Below, piece after piece: positions 24,041-32,163 of a DNA stretch of 36,124 nt. Numbering within the stretch: the first letter of the stretch is position 1; every line of letters begins with the position of its first letter. The DNA is taken from positions 1 through 36,124 of the forward strand of contig JBFHDX010000028.1 in NCBI GenBank assembly GCA_041584475.1. The letters run 5' to 3'. The stretch is from JBFHDX01 sp041584475 (lineage in GTDB: Bacteria; Pseudomonadota; Alphaproteobacteria; UBA8366; JADFVY01). The notes under the pieces are model-generated. The model worked only from the letters and a program-made list of their open reading frames with translations. It was not told where the DNA came from and did not search any database. A program made the translations under genes and the position numbers.

Positions 24041-24408
24041 TCTCGTTCCTCCCGTCATGCCGCGCCGTCGACGGATCGACGACGCGTGCGCCGCTTTCGG
24101 GCGAGGATGGCAAGGGGGGCGCGCGATGGCAAGTCGCCGGGGCAGCCCGCGGCGGCCGCGGAGTCGCCGGCGCCGTGCGACTCCCGAAAATTGACGCTCC
24201 GCATGCGACTGCGTAATAATCGCAAGCGGAGCCTGTACAAGAACGACGCACGATCGGGCGGGAAAATCGACCCGGCACGGGCTCGGTGACCGGGGCAGCT
24301 TTGCGCCGGGGGGCACGGGGCCGTTCCCTGAACGGACGCGCACCCGGCAAGACCCCATGCGTCGAACGAGAGGAATCGGCCCCCGCAGCGGAGGCCAGGG
24401 AGGATATA
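24041..24408. other. divergent control region of the PQQ module
   Basis: 368 bases between the beta-propeller gene (minus) and the PQQ dehydrogenase (plus). A good plus-strand promoter lies at 24191-24219, leaving a leader of about 180 bases. On the minus strand a weaker TTGTAC with TTATTA 15 bases later overlaps the same AT-rich patch. No gene or clear operator is seen. Confidence 0.5.
24191..24219 (+). promoter_or_regulatory. candidate housekeeping promoter of the PQQ alcohol dehydrogenase
   Basis: TTGACG (24191-24196), 17 bases, TAATAA (24214-24219). This is the best match to a housekeeping promoter in the window and is correctly placed and oriented for the dehydrogenase gene. Confidence 0.55.
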
Positions 24409-26133
24409 ATGAGATCTCTGCCATTTCATGGGTTGAAGGCGCTTGCCTTGGCCGCGGGTTCGGCCGCGCTGGTCGCCGCGTGGAGCGGGGCGGCGTCGGC
24501 GCAGGAGGAGACGAGCACGGCGACGATGTACGGCGACCTGCAGACGGTGACGCAGGACATGCTCGACTTCGCCGCCGGCGACGGCAACAACTTCCTGCAC
24601 ACCAACGGCAACTACGCCCAGACGCGCTACTATCCGGCGCGCCAGATCAACGTCGACAATGTGCGTCAGCTCCGTCCGGCCTGGATCTTCCAGACCGAGA
24701 TCGTCGAATCGATGGAGACGACGCCGATCGTCGTGAACGGCATCATGTACGTCACGACCTCGTTCAACCACGTCTATGCGCTCGACGCCAAGACCGGCGA
24801 GCAGATCTGGCACCACAAGCACAAGATGGGCCCGATCACGACCTATTGCTGCGGACCGAACAACCGCGGCGTCGCCGCCTACGGCAACAAGGTCTACATG
24901 GGCACGCTCGACGCCAAGCTGGTCGCCCTGGACGCCAAGACCGGCAAGCTCGTGTGGGAGCAGCAGATCGCCGATCCCGAGCTGGGCTATTCCGAGACCA
25001 TGGCGCCGACCGCCGTCAACGGCAAGATCCTGATCGGCACCAACGGCGGCGAGTACGGCATCCGCGGCTTCGTCAAGGCCTACGACGCGGAGACCGGCAA
25101 GCTGGTCTGGACGTTCCACACGATCCCGGAGGATTCGATCGGCGTGTGGGCGACGCACGACGCCACGGGCCGCGACATGAAGCGCAACATCGAGGCGGAG
25201 AAGGCGGCGCTCAAGAAGCTCGGCGATCCGTACAAGACGCTCGGCGGCGGCGTGTGGCAGAACCCGGCCGTCGACCTCGCGCGCAACCGCGTCTACTTCG
25301 TCGTCGGCAACCCCTCGCCGGACCTCGACGGCTCGATCCGGCCGGGCGACAACCTCTATACCGACTCGCTGGTCGCGGTGAATCTCGAAACCGGGGAGTA
25401 TGTCTGCCACTTCCAGTACATCGCCCATGACGTCTGGGATCTCGACGCGGTCAGCCCGCCGATCCTGGTCAAGGTCAGGGACGGGAGCGGCAGCCTCGTC
25501 GACGGTCTGCTGCACGGCGGCAAGACCGGCCACGTCTACGTCCACAACCGCGACGACTGCTCGCTGATCCGCCACTCGAAGGCGATGGTGCCGCAGGAGG
25601 GCATGTGGAGCCTGCCGACCAAGGACGGCCAGCGCATGCTGCCCGGCGCCAACGGCGGCGTCGAATGGTCGCCGATGACGGTCGACGAGAAGCTCGGCCT
25701 CGTCTACGCGATCAACCTGCACCAGCCGATGACCTACCATGTCGAGAGCACGCCCTATCCCGAGGGCAAGCTGTGGCTCGGCGGCGCCTTCAAGGTGATC
25801 CCCGGCGAGGAGCAGTGGGGCAACGTCGCCGCCGTCGACTACAACACCGGCGAGATCCGCTGGAAGGTCAAGACGCAGCAGCCGATGATCGGCGGCATCC
25901 TGGCGACGGCCGGCGGCCTCGTCTTCACCGGCGAGGGCAACGGCCAGTTCAAGGCCTACGATTCCGCGAACGGCAACGTGCTGTGGAAGTTCCAGGCCGG
26001 GGCGGGCGTGAACGCGCCGCCGGCCTCCTACACGGTCGACGGCAAGCAGTACATCGTCGTCGCCGCGGGCGGCAACGTGCAGCTCAACTACAAGCGCGGC
26101 AACAACATCATCGCGTTCACGCTGCCGGATTGA
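24409..26133 (+). CDS. PQQ-dependent alcohol dehydrogenase (quinoprotein), DxD type
   Basis: A 574-residue periplasmic quinoprotein; signal peptide residues 1-32 (ending ASAQ). It is an eight-bladed propeller with tryptophan-docking repeats (VYALDAKTGEQIWHHK, LVALDAKTGKLVWEQQ, VKAYDAETGKLVWTFH). The adjacent cysteines CC at residues 147-148 form the vicinal disulfide over PQQ. The catalytic Asp is Asp344 in HDVWDLDAV, with a second Asp346 two residues on. This Asp-x-Asp pattern is the one associated with lanthanide use in XoxF/ExaF/PedH enzymes, although some calcium quinohaemoproteins share it. There is no haem domain; the cytochrome gene downstream may take the electrons. GGGAGG precedes the ATG at 24409. 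Confidence 0.92.
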   Translation: MRSLPFHGLKALALAAGSAALVAAWSGAASAQEETSTATMYGDLQTVTQDMLDFAAGDGNNFLHTNGNYAQTRYYPARQINVDNVRQLRPAWIFQTEIVESMETTPIVVNGIMYVTTSFNHVYALDAKTGEQIWHHKHKMGPITTYCCGPNNRGVAAYGNKVYMGTLDAKLVALDAKTGKLVWEQQIADPELGYSETMAPTAVNGKILIGTNGGEYGIRGFVKAYDAETGKLVWTFHTIPEDSIGVWATHDATGRDMKRNIEAEKAALKKLGDPYKTLGGGVWQNPAVDLARNRVYFVVGNPSPDLDGSIRPGDNLYTDSLVAVNLETGEYVCHFQYIAHDVWDLDAVSPPILVKVRDGSGSLVDGLLHGGKTGHVYVHNRDDCSLIRHSKAMVPQEGMWSLPTKDGQRMLPGANGGVEWSPMTVDEKLGLVYAINLHQPMTYHVESTPYPEGKLWLGGAFKVIPGEEQWGNVAAVDYNTGEIRWKVKTQQPMIGGILATAGGLVFTGEGNGQFKAYDSANGNVLWKFQAGAGVNAPPASYTVDGKQYIVVAAGGNVQLNYKRGNNIIAFTLPD

Positions 26134-26161
26134 GGCGCGCCTCGAACGGCGACATCTGAGG

Positions 26162-26190
26162 GTCGGCCTCCCGCGGGACGGGAGGCCGAC
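26162..26190 (+). terminator. intrinsic terminator after the PQQ dehydrogenase gene
   Basis: A perfect 12-bp stem (26162-26173 with 26179-26190), loop CGGGA, followed by TTCTCTT. It lies between the dehydrogenase and cytochrome genes and should reduce read-through. A 12-base palindrome, GAGGCGCGCCTC (26132-26143), at the stop codon may add to this. Confidence 0.75.
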
Positions 26191-26279
26191 TTCTCTTGCC
26201 CTGTCGAGAAGCCGCGACATATCCGTGTTGCGCCGGCCGTCGGCGGCGCGCTACGGACGTATCGAGAGGAAGCGAGATC

Positions 26280-26870
26280 ATGCGACCGAAACGGCTGACC
26301 CGGCTGATCGCGGCGACCGTATTGCTGGGCCTTCCTGCCGCCGCGGCCCGGGGCCAGGACGATGCCTTTGCGGACGTTCGCGAGACCCTGCAGACCTGTG
26401 CCGCCTGTCATGGCGAGAACGGCGCCTCGAAGGACCCGCAATACCCGATCCTCGCGGGGCAGCACCTGCACTATCTCTACGTCCAGCTGAAGGACTTCAA
26501 GGCGGGCCGCCGCGCTTCCGAGATCATGAGCCCGATCGCCGAATCGCTCGAGCGCGAGCAGATGCTGAAGATCGCCGAGTACTACTCCAGGCAAAGCTGG
26601 CCGAACATCGGCTTTCGCGGCGACGAGAAGATCGTCGCCAGGGGCGAGCGCGCGACGGTCGCCGGCCAGTGCGTCCAGTGCCACCGCGGCGGTTACGAGG
26701 GCGACAGCCGGATTCCGCGGCTGGCCGGCCAGTATCCGCAGTATCTCGAGCAGACGATGCTCGATTTCAAGACCGGCGGGCGCGCCAATTCCGCGGCCAA
26801 GTCGTCGCTGATGGAATCCTACAGCGACGAGGACCTCGCGGCGATGGCGGCGTTCCTCGCGAACCTCTAG
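26280..26870 (+). CDS. exported dihaem cytochrome c, c4-like
   Basis: A 196-residue periplasmic cytochrome with signal peptide (residues 1-25, ending AARGQ) and two haem-binding motifs, CAACHGENGAS and CVQCHRGG. The C-terminal half of each domain has the c4-type pattern IPRLAGQYPQYLEQTMLDFKTGGR / ILAGQHLHYLYVQLKDFKAGRR, and Met residues (EIMSP, LMESYS) are candidate axial ligands. Its position after the PQQ dehydrogenase suggests it accepts electrons from PQQH2, although a strong terminator separates them, so it may have its own promoter. GAGAGGAAG precedes the ATG. Electron transfer partner is inferred. Confidence 0.9.
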   Translation: MRPKRLTRLIAATVLLGLPAAAARGQDDAFADVRETLQTCAACHGENGASKDPQYPILAGQHLHYLYVQLKDFKAGRRASEIMSPIAESLEREQMLKIAEYYSRQSWPNIGFRGDEKIVARGERATVAGQCVQCHRGGYEGDSRIPRLAGQYPQYLEQTMLDFKTGGRANSAAKSSLMESYSDEDLAAMAAFLANL

Positions 26871-27013
26871 CGCGCCGGGCGCCGCGTCCGCCGGAGCGAA
26901 AACAGATATGACGGGATTGCAGCCGGCATTCGCCGGCAGGTCCTGCTTGTCCCCCGCCCCCTGCCACCTCGCACCCGGGAAGGGGGCGAGCTATTGCTCC
27001 GACAGGGAAAGAC

Positions 27014-27036
27014 CCCTCCCCCTCGATGGGGGAGGG
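27014..27036. repeat. C/G-rich hairpin, probable dispersed intergenic repeat
   Basis: CCCTCCCCC (27014-27022) pairs perfectly with GGGGGAGGG (27028-27036) across TCGAT. Such C-rich/G-rich palindromes are common between genes in Alphaproteobacteria. On the minus strand it is followed by TCTTT and could end the ankyrin gene transcript. A smaller hairpin, CCGCC/GGCGG, lies at 27057-27070. Confidence 0.5.
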
Positions 27037-27104
27037 AAGGGTGGCGGTGGGGCTCACCGCCTGACGGCGGAAGCCCGCGTCCCGATGACCGGACAGTGGA
27101 CCAG

Positions 27105-28031
27105 CTAGCGGGCCGGCGTCGCCCCCAGCAAGGCCACGACGTCCTCGCGCGCCGCGGCGACGGCGAGATCCATGGCGGTCTTTCCCGAACGGTCCGCCAG
27201 GTCGCTGCGCGCCCCCGCCGCCAGCAGCGCCTCGGCCGCCGCGGCGTGGCCCATTTCGGCGGCGATCATCAGCGCGCTGCGGCCGCGATCGTCCTGCAGG
27301 TCGGGCGACGCGTCATGTTCCAGCAGGACCTCGACGGTGGCGACGCCGTCCTGCACCGGCACGTCGTTGGCGTGACCCGCCGCCCACATCAGCGCCGTCA
27401 GCTCGTTGCCGTAGCGCGCGTCCACCGGGACGCCGGCGGCCAGCAGCAGGCGAACCGTCTCCGCGAAGCCCTTGGCCGCCGCATAGACGATTGGCGACTT
27501 GCCGGTGCGGTCGAGCGTCGCCGGAGCGGCGCCGCGGGCGAGCAGCAGCGCGACGACATCGTCGTCGCCGTTGAACGCGGCGGCGGCGAGCGGCGTGACG
27601 CCGCGCGAATTGACGATTTCGACGGCGGCGCCGGCCTCGATCAGCAGCTTCGCCGTGCGCGCGTGGCCGCCCTCGGCGGCGCGCAGCAGCGCCGTGCTGC
27701 CGGCGAGGTTCGCCTGGTCGATCGCCGAGCCGGCCGCGAGCAGCGCCTGCACCGTCCTGCGGTGGCCGTTGCCGGCGGCGAGGATCAACGCCGTGCTGCC
27801 GGCGGGGTTGCGGGCGGTGACCGAGGCGCCCGCCTCGAGCAGCGGGCCGATCTCGTCGGTCCAGCCCTTGGCCGCCGCGTCGAACAGGGCGAGATTGAGC
27901 GTGCGGGCATTCTGCGGCTGGCCGAGCGCGTGGCTCGGCGTGCGGTCGCGATATTGCGCGTGGCCGCCGGCGAGGGCCGGGCCGGCCGCGAACAGTACGC
28001 CGCACAGGCAGAGCAGGATATGCCGGATCAT
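27105..28031 (-). CDS. exported ankyrin-repeat protein
   Basis: A 308-residue protein with signal peptide (residues 1-22, ending ALA) and about seven ankyrin repeats running from residue 45 to the C-terminus: GSTALILAAGNGHRRTVQALL, GSTALLRAAEGGHARTAKLLI, GVTPLAAAAFNGDDDVVALLL, GKSPIVYAAAKGFAETVRLLL, a longer repeat with LTALMWAAGHANDVPVQDGVA, GRSALMIAAEMGHAAAAEALL and GKTAMDLAVAAAREDVVALL. It probably binds a periplasmic protein partner. Periplasmic ankyrin proteins near cytochromes or catalases occur elsewhere, but no partner is proven here. GGGAG lies upstream of the ATG at 28031. Second gene after the dehydrogenase-like gene, 152 bases away. Confidence 0.88.
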   Translation of the reverse strand: MIRHILLCLCGVLFAAGPALAGGHAQYRDRTPSHALGQPQNARTLNLALFDAAAKGWTDEIGPLLEAGASVTARNPAGSTALILAAGNGHRRTVQALLAAGSAIDQANLAGSTALLRAAEGGHARTAKLLIEAGAAVEIVNSRGVTPLAAAAFNGDDDVVALLLARGAAPATLDRTGKSPIVYAAAKGFAETVRLLLAAGVPVDARYGNELTALMWAAGHANDVPVQDGVATVEVLLEHDASPDLQDDRGRSALMIAAEMGHAAAAEALLAAGARSDLADRSGKTAMDLAVAAAREDVVALLGATPAR

Positions 28032-28065
28032 CCCAGCCGCGGCTCCCTGTTCCGGTTTCTTGTCC

Positions 28066-28102
28066 GGATCGGGCCGGGCGCGCAGCGTCGCCGGGCCGAT
28101 CC
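28066..28102 (-). terminator. inverted repeat between the dehydrogenase and ankyrin genes
   Basis: A 12-bp stem with one mismatch (28066-28077 with 28091-28102), loop of 13 bases. There is no T run, so termination is uncertain; it may be an mRNA-stabilising hairpin. Confidence 0.25.
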
Positions 28103-28183
28103 CGCTCCGGGAGAGGATAGCAGAAGCGCCCGCGCCGGCAAGACGGTGCCGGACCACGCCGCCGCGCCGCGCGGACCGCTCGC

Positions 28184-29299
28184 TTACGCGGCCCCTCCGT
28201 CGGCGCCGACGAGCGCGATCAGCTCGCCGGTGACGGCGGCGGTTCCCTGGTCGCCGCCGAATTCCATCGGGCGGATGCGGTCGGCGGCGAAGCCGGCGGC
28301 GACCGCGCTCTCGATCGCCTGCGCGGCGGCGGAAAGCGCCTCGTTGCCCGAGCGCTCGCCCAGATAGTCGAGCATCAGCGCGCCGCTCAGGATCGCCGCC
28401 AGCGGGTTCGCGCGGTCCTCGCCCATGATGTCGGGGGCGCTGCCGTGCGCCGGCTGGAACAGGCCGTGCGCGTCGCCGATCTCGGCGCACGAGGCCATGC
28501 CCATGCCGCCGACGAGCCCGCCGCAGAGGTCGGAGAGAATGTCGCCGAACATGTTCTCCATGACGAGCACGTCGAACGCCCACGGCCGGCGCACGAGGTC
28601 GAGCGCCTGCGCGTCGACGTAAGCGTGCGTCGCCTCGATGTCGGGGAAGCGACGGGCGCGGTCGTCGAAGATCTTGCGGAAGAACGCCATCGAGCGGAAC
28701 ACGTTGGCCTTGTCGACGCAGGTGACCCGGCCCTTGCCGCCGCGCAATTTGCGCTTCTGTGCAAGCCGAAACGCGAAATCGCACAGCTTCTCCGTCGTCG
28801 TCCGGGTGATGCGCAGGACGTCGCGCACCTCGCGATCGTCGACCACCTCGCTGCGGTCGTGCACGGCCGCCGAGTAGAACAGGCCCTCGGTCGATTCGCG
28901 CAGGACCACGAGGTCGATGTCCGCGGCGCGCGGGTCCGCGAGGCGTTGCGGCACGTTCGGATAGGCCTTGACCGGGCGTACGCCGGCATAGAGCTGGAAC
29001 CGCTCGCGCAGTCGCAGGTGGGGGGAGATCTCGGTGCCGTCGGCGTGGCGGATCGCCGGCAGGCCGATCGCGCCGAGCAGGATCGCGTCGGCGGCGGCGG
29101 CGGCATCCTCGGCGCCGGGCGCCATGTCGCGACCGGTCTCGGCATAGTAGGCGGCGCCCGCCTGCAGGTCCTCCCAGGCCAGCGCGAAGCCGCCGATCCG
29201 CCGCTGCGCGGCGTCGATGACGGCGATCGTCGCGTCGATGACGTCGGCGCCGATACCGTCGCCCCGGATAACGGCGATGTGGAACTTGCTGTCGGTCAC
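28184..29299 (-). CDS. isocitrate/isopropylmalate dehydrogenase family enzyme
   Basis: A 371-residue cytoplasmic NAD(P)-dependent beta-decarboxylating dehydrogenase. Visible: IAVIRGDGIGADVI (N-terminus), LYAGVRPVKAYPNVP, RESTEGLFYSA in the phosphorylation-loop position, catalytic Lys in VDKANVFRSM, metal-binding Asp residues in MENMFGDILSDL, and the cofactor loop HGSAPDIMGEDRANPLA. RESTEGLF differs from canonical LeuB and isocitrate dehydrogenase loops, so the substrate could be isopropylmalate, tartrate/malate or a related 2-hydroxy acid. No leu genes are adjacent. The start is GTG 29297-29299, supported by GAGGA seven bases upstream; upstream in-frame codons lack this. Confidence 0.88.
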   Translation of the reverse strand: MTDSKFHIAVIRGDGIGADVIDATIAVIDAAQRRIGGFALAWEDLQAGAAYYAETGRDMAPGAEDAAAAADAILLGAIGLPAIRHADGTEISPHLRLRERFQLYAGVRPVKAYPNVPQRLADPRAADIDLVVLRESTEGLFYSAAVHDRSEVVDDREVRDVLRITRTTTEKLCDFAFRLAQKRKLRGGKGRVTCVDKANVFRSMAFFRKIFDDRARRFPDIEATHAYVDAQALDLVRRPWAFDVLVMENMFGDILSDLCGGLVGGMGMASCAEIGDAHGLFQPAHGSAPDIMGEDRANPLAAILSGALMLDYLGERSGNEALSAAAQAIESAVAAGFAADRIRPMEFGGDQGTAAVTGELIALVGADGGAA

Positions 29300-29514
29300 G
29301 TCGGCGTCCTCGTAATGGCCTGAACCACGGCGGCAGCCCCGTCGACTGGCGCTGCCTTGGTCCGGCATTAAAGCGGCAAATGGGCAGCGCGGGCAACGCG
29401 GCTCGGCGGCAGCGCACGACGCCGCCCCTGATCGCGCAAAGCGGTTGACGGGGCACCGCCCTGTGACCTGCAATGGCCGGCGCAGGCCCGATGCAGCGGA
29501 CGGATCATCGCACC

Positions 29515-30138
29515 ATGCCGAAGCCACGCGACAAGCACTGGGACACCGTCTACGCGGCGAAGCACGAGACCGCGGTCTCGTGGTTCCAGGCCGACCCGGC
29601 GCGATCGCGCGCGCTGATCGGCAGCTACGCCGCCGACCGCGCGGCCGCGATCATCGATGTCGGCGGCGGCGCGTCGCGGCTCGTCGACCGTCTGCTCGAC
29701 GACGGCTACCGCGACGTGAGCGTGCTCGACGTCTCGGCGCAGGCGCTGGAGAAGTCCCGCGCACGGCTGGGCCGGCGGGCTGATCGGGTGGCGTGGATCG
29801 TCGCCGACGTGACCCGCTGGCGGCCGCCGCGCACCTGGGATCTCTGGCACGACCGGGCGGTCTTCCATTTTCTTACCGAGCCGGCCGACCAGGAGCGCTA
29901 CATCGAGGCCCTGTCGGCGGCGACCGGGAAGGGAGCGACCGTCATCATCGCCACCTTCGCGCCGACCGGCCCGGAGAAATGCAGCGGCCTGCCGGTCCAG
30001 CGCTACGCGCCGGCGACGCTCGCCGCGCGGCTCGGGCCCGGTTTCCGCCTCGTCGCGGACAGCGCCGAGACGCACGTCACGCCGGGCGGCGTCGAGCAGG
30101 ATTTCATCTATGCGGTCTTCGAGCGAACCGCCGCCTAG
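29515..30138 (+). CDS. class I SAM-dependent methyltransferase
   Basis: A 207-residue cytoplasmic methyltransferase. It opens with HWDTVYAAKHETAVSWFQ, has motif I as IIDVGGGASRLVDRLL, an acidic motif II in VSVLDVSAQALEKSRARL, and motif III region VADVTRWRPPRTWDLWHDRAVFHFL. This layout resembles the small TehB/thiopurine-like or trans-aconitate-type methyltransferases. The late segment FAPTGPEKCSGLPVQRY is characteristic of this group. The acceptor is unknown. The ATG at 29515 is preferred; ATGs at 29473 and 29491 would extend it without better ribosome-binding sites. Divergent from the dehydrogenase gene. Confidence 0.85.
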   Translation: MPKPRDKHWDTVYAAKHETAVSWFQADPARSRALIGSYAADRAAAIIDVGGGASRLVDRLLDDGYRDVSVLDVSAQALEKSRARLGRRADRVAWIVADVTRWRPPRTWDLWHDRAVFHFLTEPADQERYIEALSAATGKGATVIIATFAPTGPEKCSGLPVQRYAPATLAARLGPGFRLVADSAETHVTPGGVEQDFIYAVFERTAA

Positions 30139-30191
30139 AGCGTTATCCGATCGGTTCGCTGCAGCCCGCTCCCCCGCCCGGCCGCCCGCAG

Positions 30192-30268
30192 CGTAGGATA
30201 GGGTTGGGCGACCGGGCGCGGGAGCGGGCCGGCGCCGATTCCACGTAAGTCGATGATGTACTGGCGAC
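30192..30268 (+). repeat. copy A of a repeat flanking the PQQ sugar dehydrogenase gene
   Basis: The 52 bases at 30217-30268 align without gaps to 31566-31617 with 11 differences by hand count. The similarity continues upstream with a small gap (CGTA...GGGT...CCGGG). It is in the same orientation as copy B, about 1.35 kb away. The shared core includes GCCGATTCCA followed by AAGT and ATG-TGT. It lies between the methyltransferase and the sugar dehydrogenase genes. Confidence 0.65.
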
Positions 30269-30381
30269 GCCGCTCGCGGCGCCCGGCGCCTTGCCGCCGG
30301 CCGAGCGCGACCCCAGATTCGCGGGGTCGGCCGCCGGCACGGCGGCAGCGGGACCGGACAGCGAAGGAAAGGCAGGGACAA

Positions 30382-31521
30382 ATGAACCGACGAGGTGCGA
30401 TACGCCGTGCGATGGCAGCCGCCGCCGCGATTTCCGCGATGACGGCCGCGACGGCCGGCGCTGACGGGACGTTCCGAACGAACCATTACGACCTGCGTGT
30501 CGTGACCGTGGCCCGCGGGCTCGAACATCCGTGGGGGCTCGCCTGGCTTCCCGACGGAAGCATGCTCGTCACCGAACGCGAGGGGCGGCTGCGCGTGGTT
30601 GGCGCCGACGGTGCCGTCTCGGCTCCGGTCGAGGGTCTTCCCGAGATCGCGGTCAACGGCCAGGGCGGCCTGCTCGATATCCTCGTCGACCCCGATTTCA
30701 CGACCAACCGGACGATCTATTTCTCGTTCGCCGAGCCGGGCGACGGCGGCGCCGGCACCGCCGTCGCGGCCGCCGAGCTAGCGGGCGGGCGGCTCGCGAA
30801 CCTGCGAATCCTGTGGCGCCAGCAGCCGAAGTCCGGTGGCGGCCGGCATTTCGGCTCGCGCCTCGTGCTCGCACGCGACGGCACGCTGTTCGTCACCGTC
30901 GGCGAGCGCGGCGAGGCCGAGCGCGCCCAGGACACGACGATCAACCGCGGCCAGGTCGTGCGCATCCACCGCGACGGGAGCATCCCCCGCAACAACCCGT
31001 TCCTCGGCCGCGAGGGCTTCCGCCCCGAGATCTGGTCGTACGGGCACCGCAACCCGCAGGGCGCGGCGCTGCACCCGCGCACCGCGGAGCTCTGGGTCGT
31101 CGAGCACGGCGCGCGCGGCGGCGACGAGGTCAATATCGCGCGCGAGGGCCGCAACTACGGCTGGCCGGTCATCGCCTACGGTCGCCATTATTGGGGCGGC
31201 AAGATCGGCGAGGGCACGCACAGGGACGGCATGGAGCAGCCGGTGCATTACTGGGACCCGTCGATCGCGCCCTCGGGGATGGCGTTCTACACCGGCGACA
31301 AGTTCCCGGCCTGGCGCGGCAGCCTGCTGGTCGGCGCGCTGAAGTACCAGCTCGTCTCGCGGCTCACGCTCGACGGCGACCGGGTGGTCGGCGAGGAGCA
31401 GATCATCGAAGGGCTGGGGGAGCGCATCCGCGACGTGCGGCAGGGGCCGGACGGCTACGTCTATCTGCTGACCGACGAGGGCGACGGCCGCATCCTGCGG
31501 CTCGAACCGGCCGGCGGCTAG
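30382..31521 (+). CDS. PQQ-dependent sugar dehydrogenase-type (Asd/YliI) exported protein
   Basis: A 379-residue periplasmic six-bladed propeller of the soluble glucose dehydrogenase family. Signal peptide about residues 1-29 (ending AGADG). Landmarks: LEHPWGLAWLPDGSMLVTEREGRLRVV, NGQGGLLDILVDPDF, GGRHFGSRLVLARDGTLFVTVGERG containing the catalytic-type His, GHRNPQGAALHP, VEHGARGGDEVNIAREGRNYGWPV and PSGMAFYTGDKFPAW. Members oxidise aldose sugars with PQQ. It is flanked by two copies of a direct repeat (30192-30268 and 31545-31617), so it may have moved as a unit. AGGCAGGGA precedes the ATG at 30382. It is the second probable PQQ enzyme of the window. Confidence 0.9.
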   Translation: MNRRGAIRRAMAAAAAISAMTAATAGADGTFRTNHYDLRVVTVARGLEHPWGLAWLPDGSMLVTEREGRLRVVGADGAVSAPVEGLPEIAVNGQGGLLDILVDPDFTTNRTIYFSFAEPGDGGAGTAVAAAELAGGRLANLRILWRQQPKSGGGRHFGSRLVLARDGTLFVTVGERGEAERAQDTTINRGQVVRIHRDGSIPRNNPFLGREGFRPEIWSYGHRNPQGAALHPRTAELWVVEHGARGGDEVNIAREGRNYGWPVIAYGRHYWGGKIGEGTHRDGMEQPVHYWDPSIAPSGMAFYTGDKFPAWRGSLLVGALKYQLVSRLTLDGDRVVGEEQIIEGLGERIRDVRQGPDGYVYLLTDEGDGRILRLEPAGG

Positions 31522-31544
31522 GGCAGCCGGCCGCGCGACGGTAT

Positions 31545-31617
31545 CGTACGCTGTGGGTGGCCGGGCGGGGGAGCCGGCCGGTGCCGATTCCAGGCAAGTG
31601 AATGTTGTGCTAGCGGC
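31545..31617 (+). repeat. copy B of the repeat flanking the PQQ sugar dehydrogenase gene
   Basis: Direct-repeat partner of 30192-30268; the best-conserved part is 31566-31617. It begins 24 bases after the dehydrogenase stop and runs into the stop codon of the small minus-strand gene at 31610-31801. Confidence 0.65.
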
Positions 31618-31801
31618 GTTTGCGGCCCGCCTTGTGTTTCGTCAGGATCCGCACATGCTCGTCGATCAGGCGCGCCGCCTCGTCGTCGGCGCGCAGCAGG
31701 CGCCTCAGGCTCCGGCCGTTCGCGCCCGACCCGCCGTTCTCGATGCGCGGCAGGTCGAATACGGTCGGGCCGTTACGGTCCGATGCCTTGGTGCGATGCA
31801 T
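31610..31801 (-). CDS. small basic protein of unknown function (63 residues)
   Basis: A short gene supported by a strong ribosome-binding site (AGGGGAG five to seven bases before ATG 31801). The product begins MHRTKASDRNGPTVFDLPRI, has a Gly/Ser/Asn linker, then a basic amphipathic C-terminal half (RSLRRLLRADDEAARLIDEHVRIL) ending KHKAGRKRR. No Cys and no signal peptide, so it is cytoplasmic and may bind nucleic acid. Family not recognised. Its stop codon sits inside repeat copy B. It lies 86 bases downstream of the Cys-rich CWC gene on the same strand and could be in its transcript. Confidence 0.6.
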   Translation of the reverse strand: MHRTKASDRNGPTVFDLPRIENGGSGANGRSLRRLLRADDEAARLIDEHVRILTKHKAGRKRR

Positions 31802-31887
31802 GGCGCTCCCCTCGACGTGACGGGGCCAATGCTCGCCTATCGCGCCGCGCGTCGCATTGACCCACATCAATGCGTTCGCGCCGGCCG

Positions 31888-32163
31888 TCAGGGGCGTCTC
31901 CGGCGCCGGCCGCCGCGCCGCCGCGGAGCGGGCGGGTCGGCCGCCGTCGCGGGCTCGGCGTCGACCGCGGCCAGATCGCGGCGCCCGGTGAGGCAGACCG
32001 GGCAGACGCAGCCCATCTTCCCGGTGCGTACGATCATCGCCTCGTAGTCGAAGCTGCGGTCGACCTTCAGGCACCAACAGGCGTCGTCGCCGTCGCAGTT
32101 GAAACGGCGTCCGCAGTTCGGGCAGGCGGCGCGCTGCCGGCGGCCCGTGCCGGACTCGCTCAT
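31888..32163 (-). CDS. cysteine-rich CWC family protein
   Basis: A 91-residue protein with eight Cys in its first 57 residues: CPNCGRRFNC (14, 17, 23), CWC (29, 31) and CVCPVC (52, 54, 57). This matches the Cys_rich_CWC pattern, a predicted small zinc-binding domain of unknown function. Residues 58-91 are low-complexity, ending in a run of Arg. The ATG at 32163 overlaps the stop of the upstream gene (ATGA), so it is translationally coupled to the uncharacterised protein at 32160-32699. No export signal, so cytoplasmic. Confidence 0.82.
   Translation of the reverse strand: MSESGTGRRQRAACPNCGRRFNCDGDDACWCLKVDRSFDYEAMIVRTGKMGCVCPVCLTGRRDLAAVDAEPATAADPPAPRRRGGRRRRRP

Noticed and set aside
29497..29508. 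Third TGATCC element, minus strand upstream of the isopropylmalate dehydrogenase-like gene
   Set aside because: The sequence 18 bases downstream is GC-rich and unlike a -10 element.
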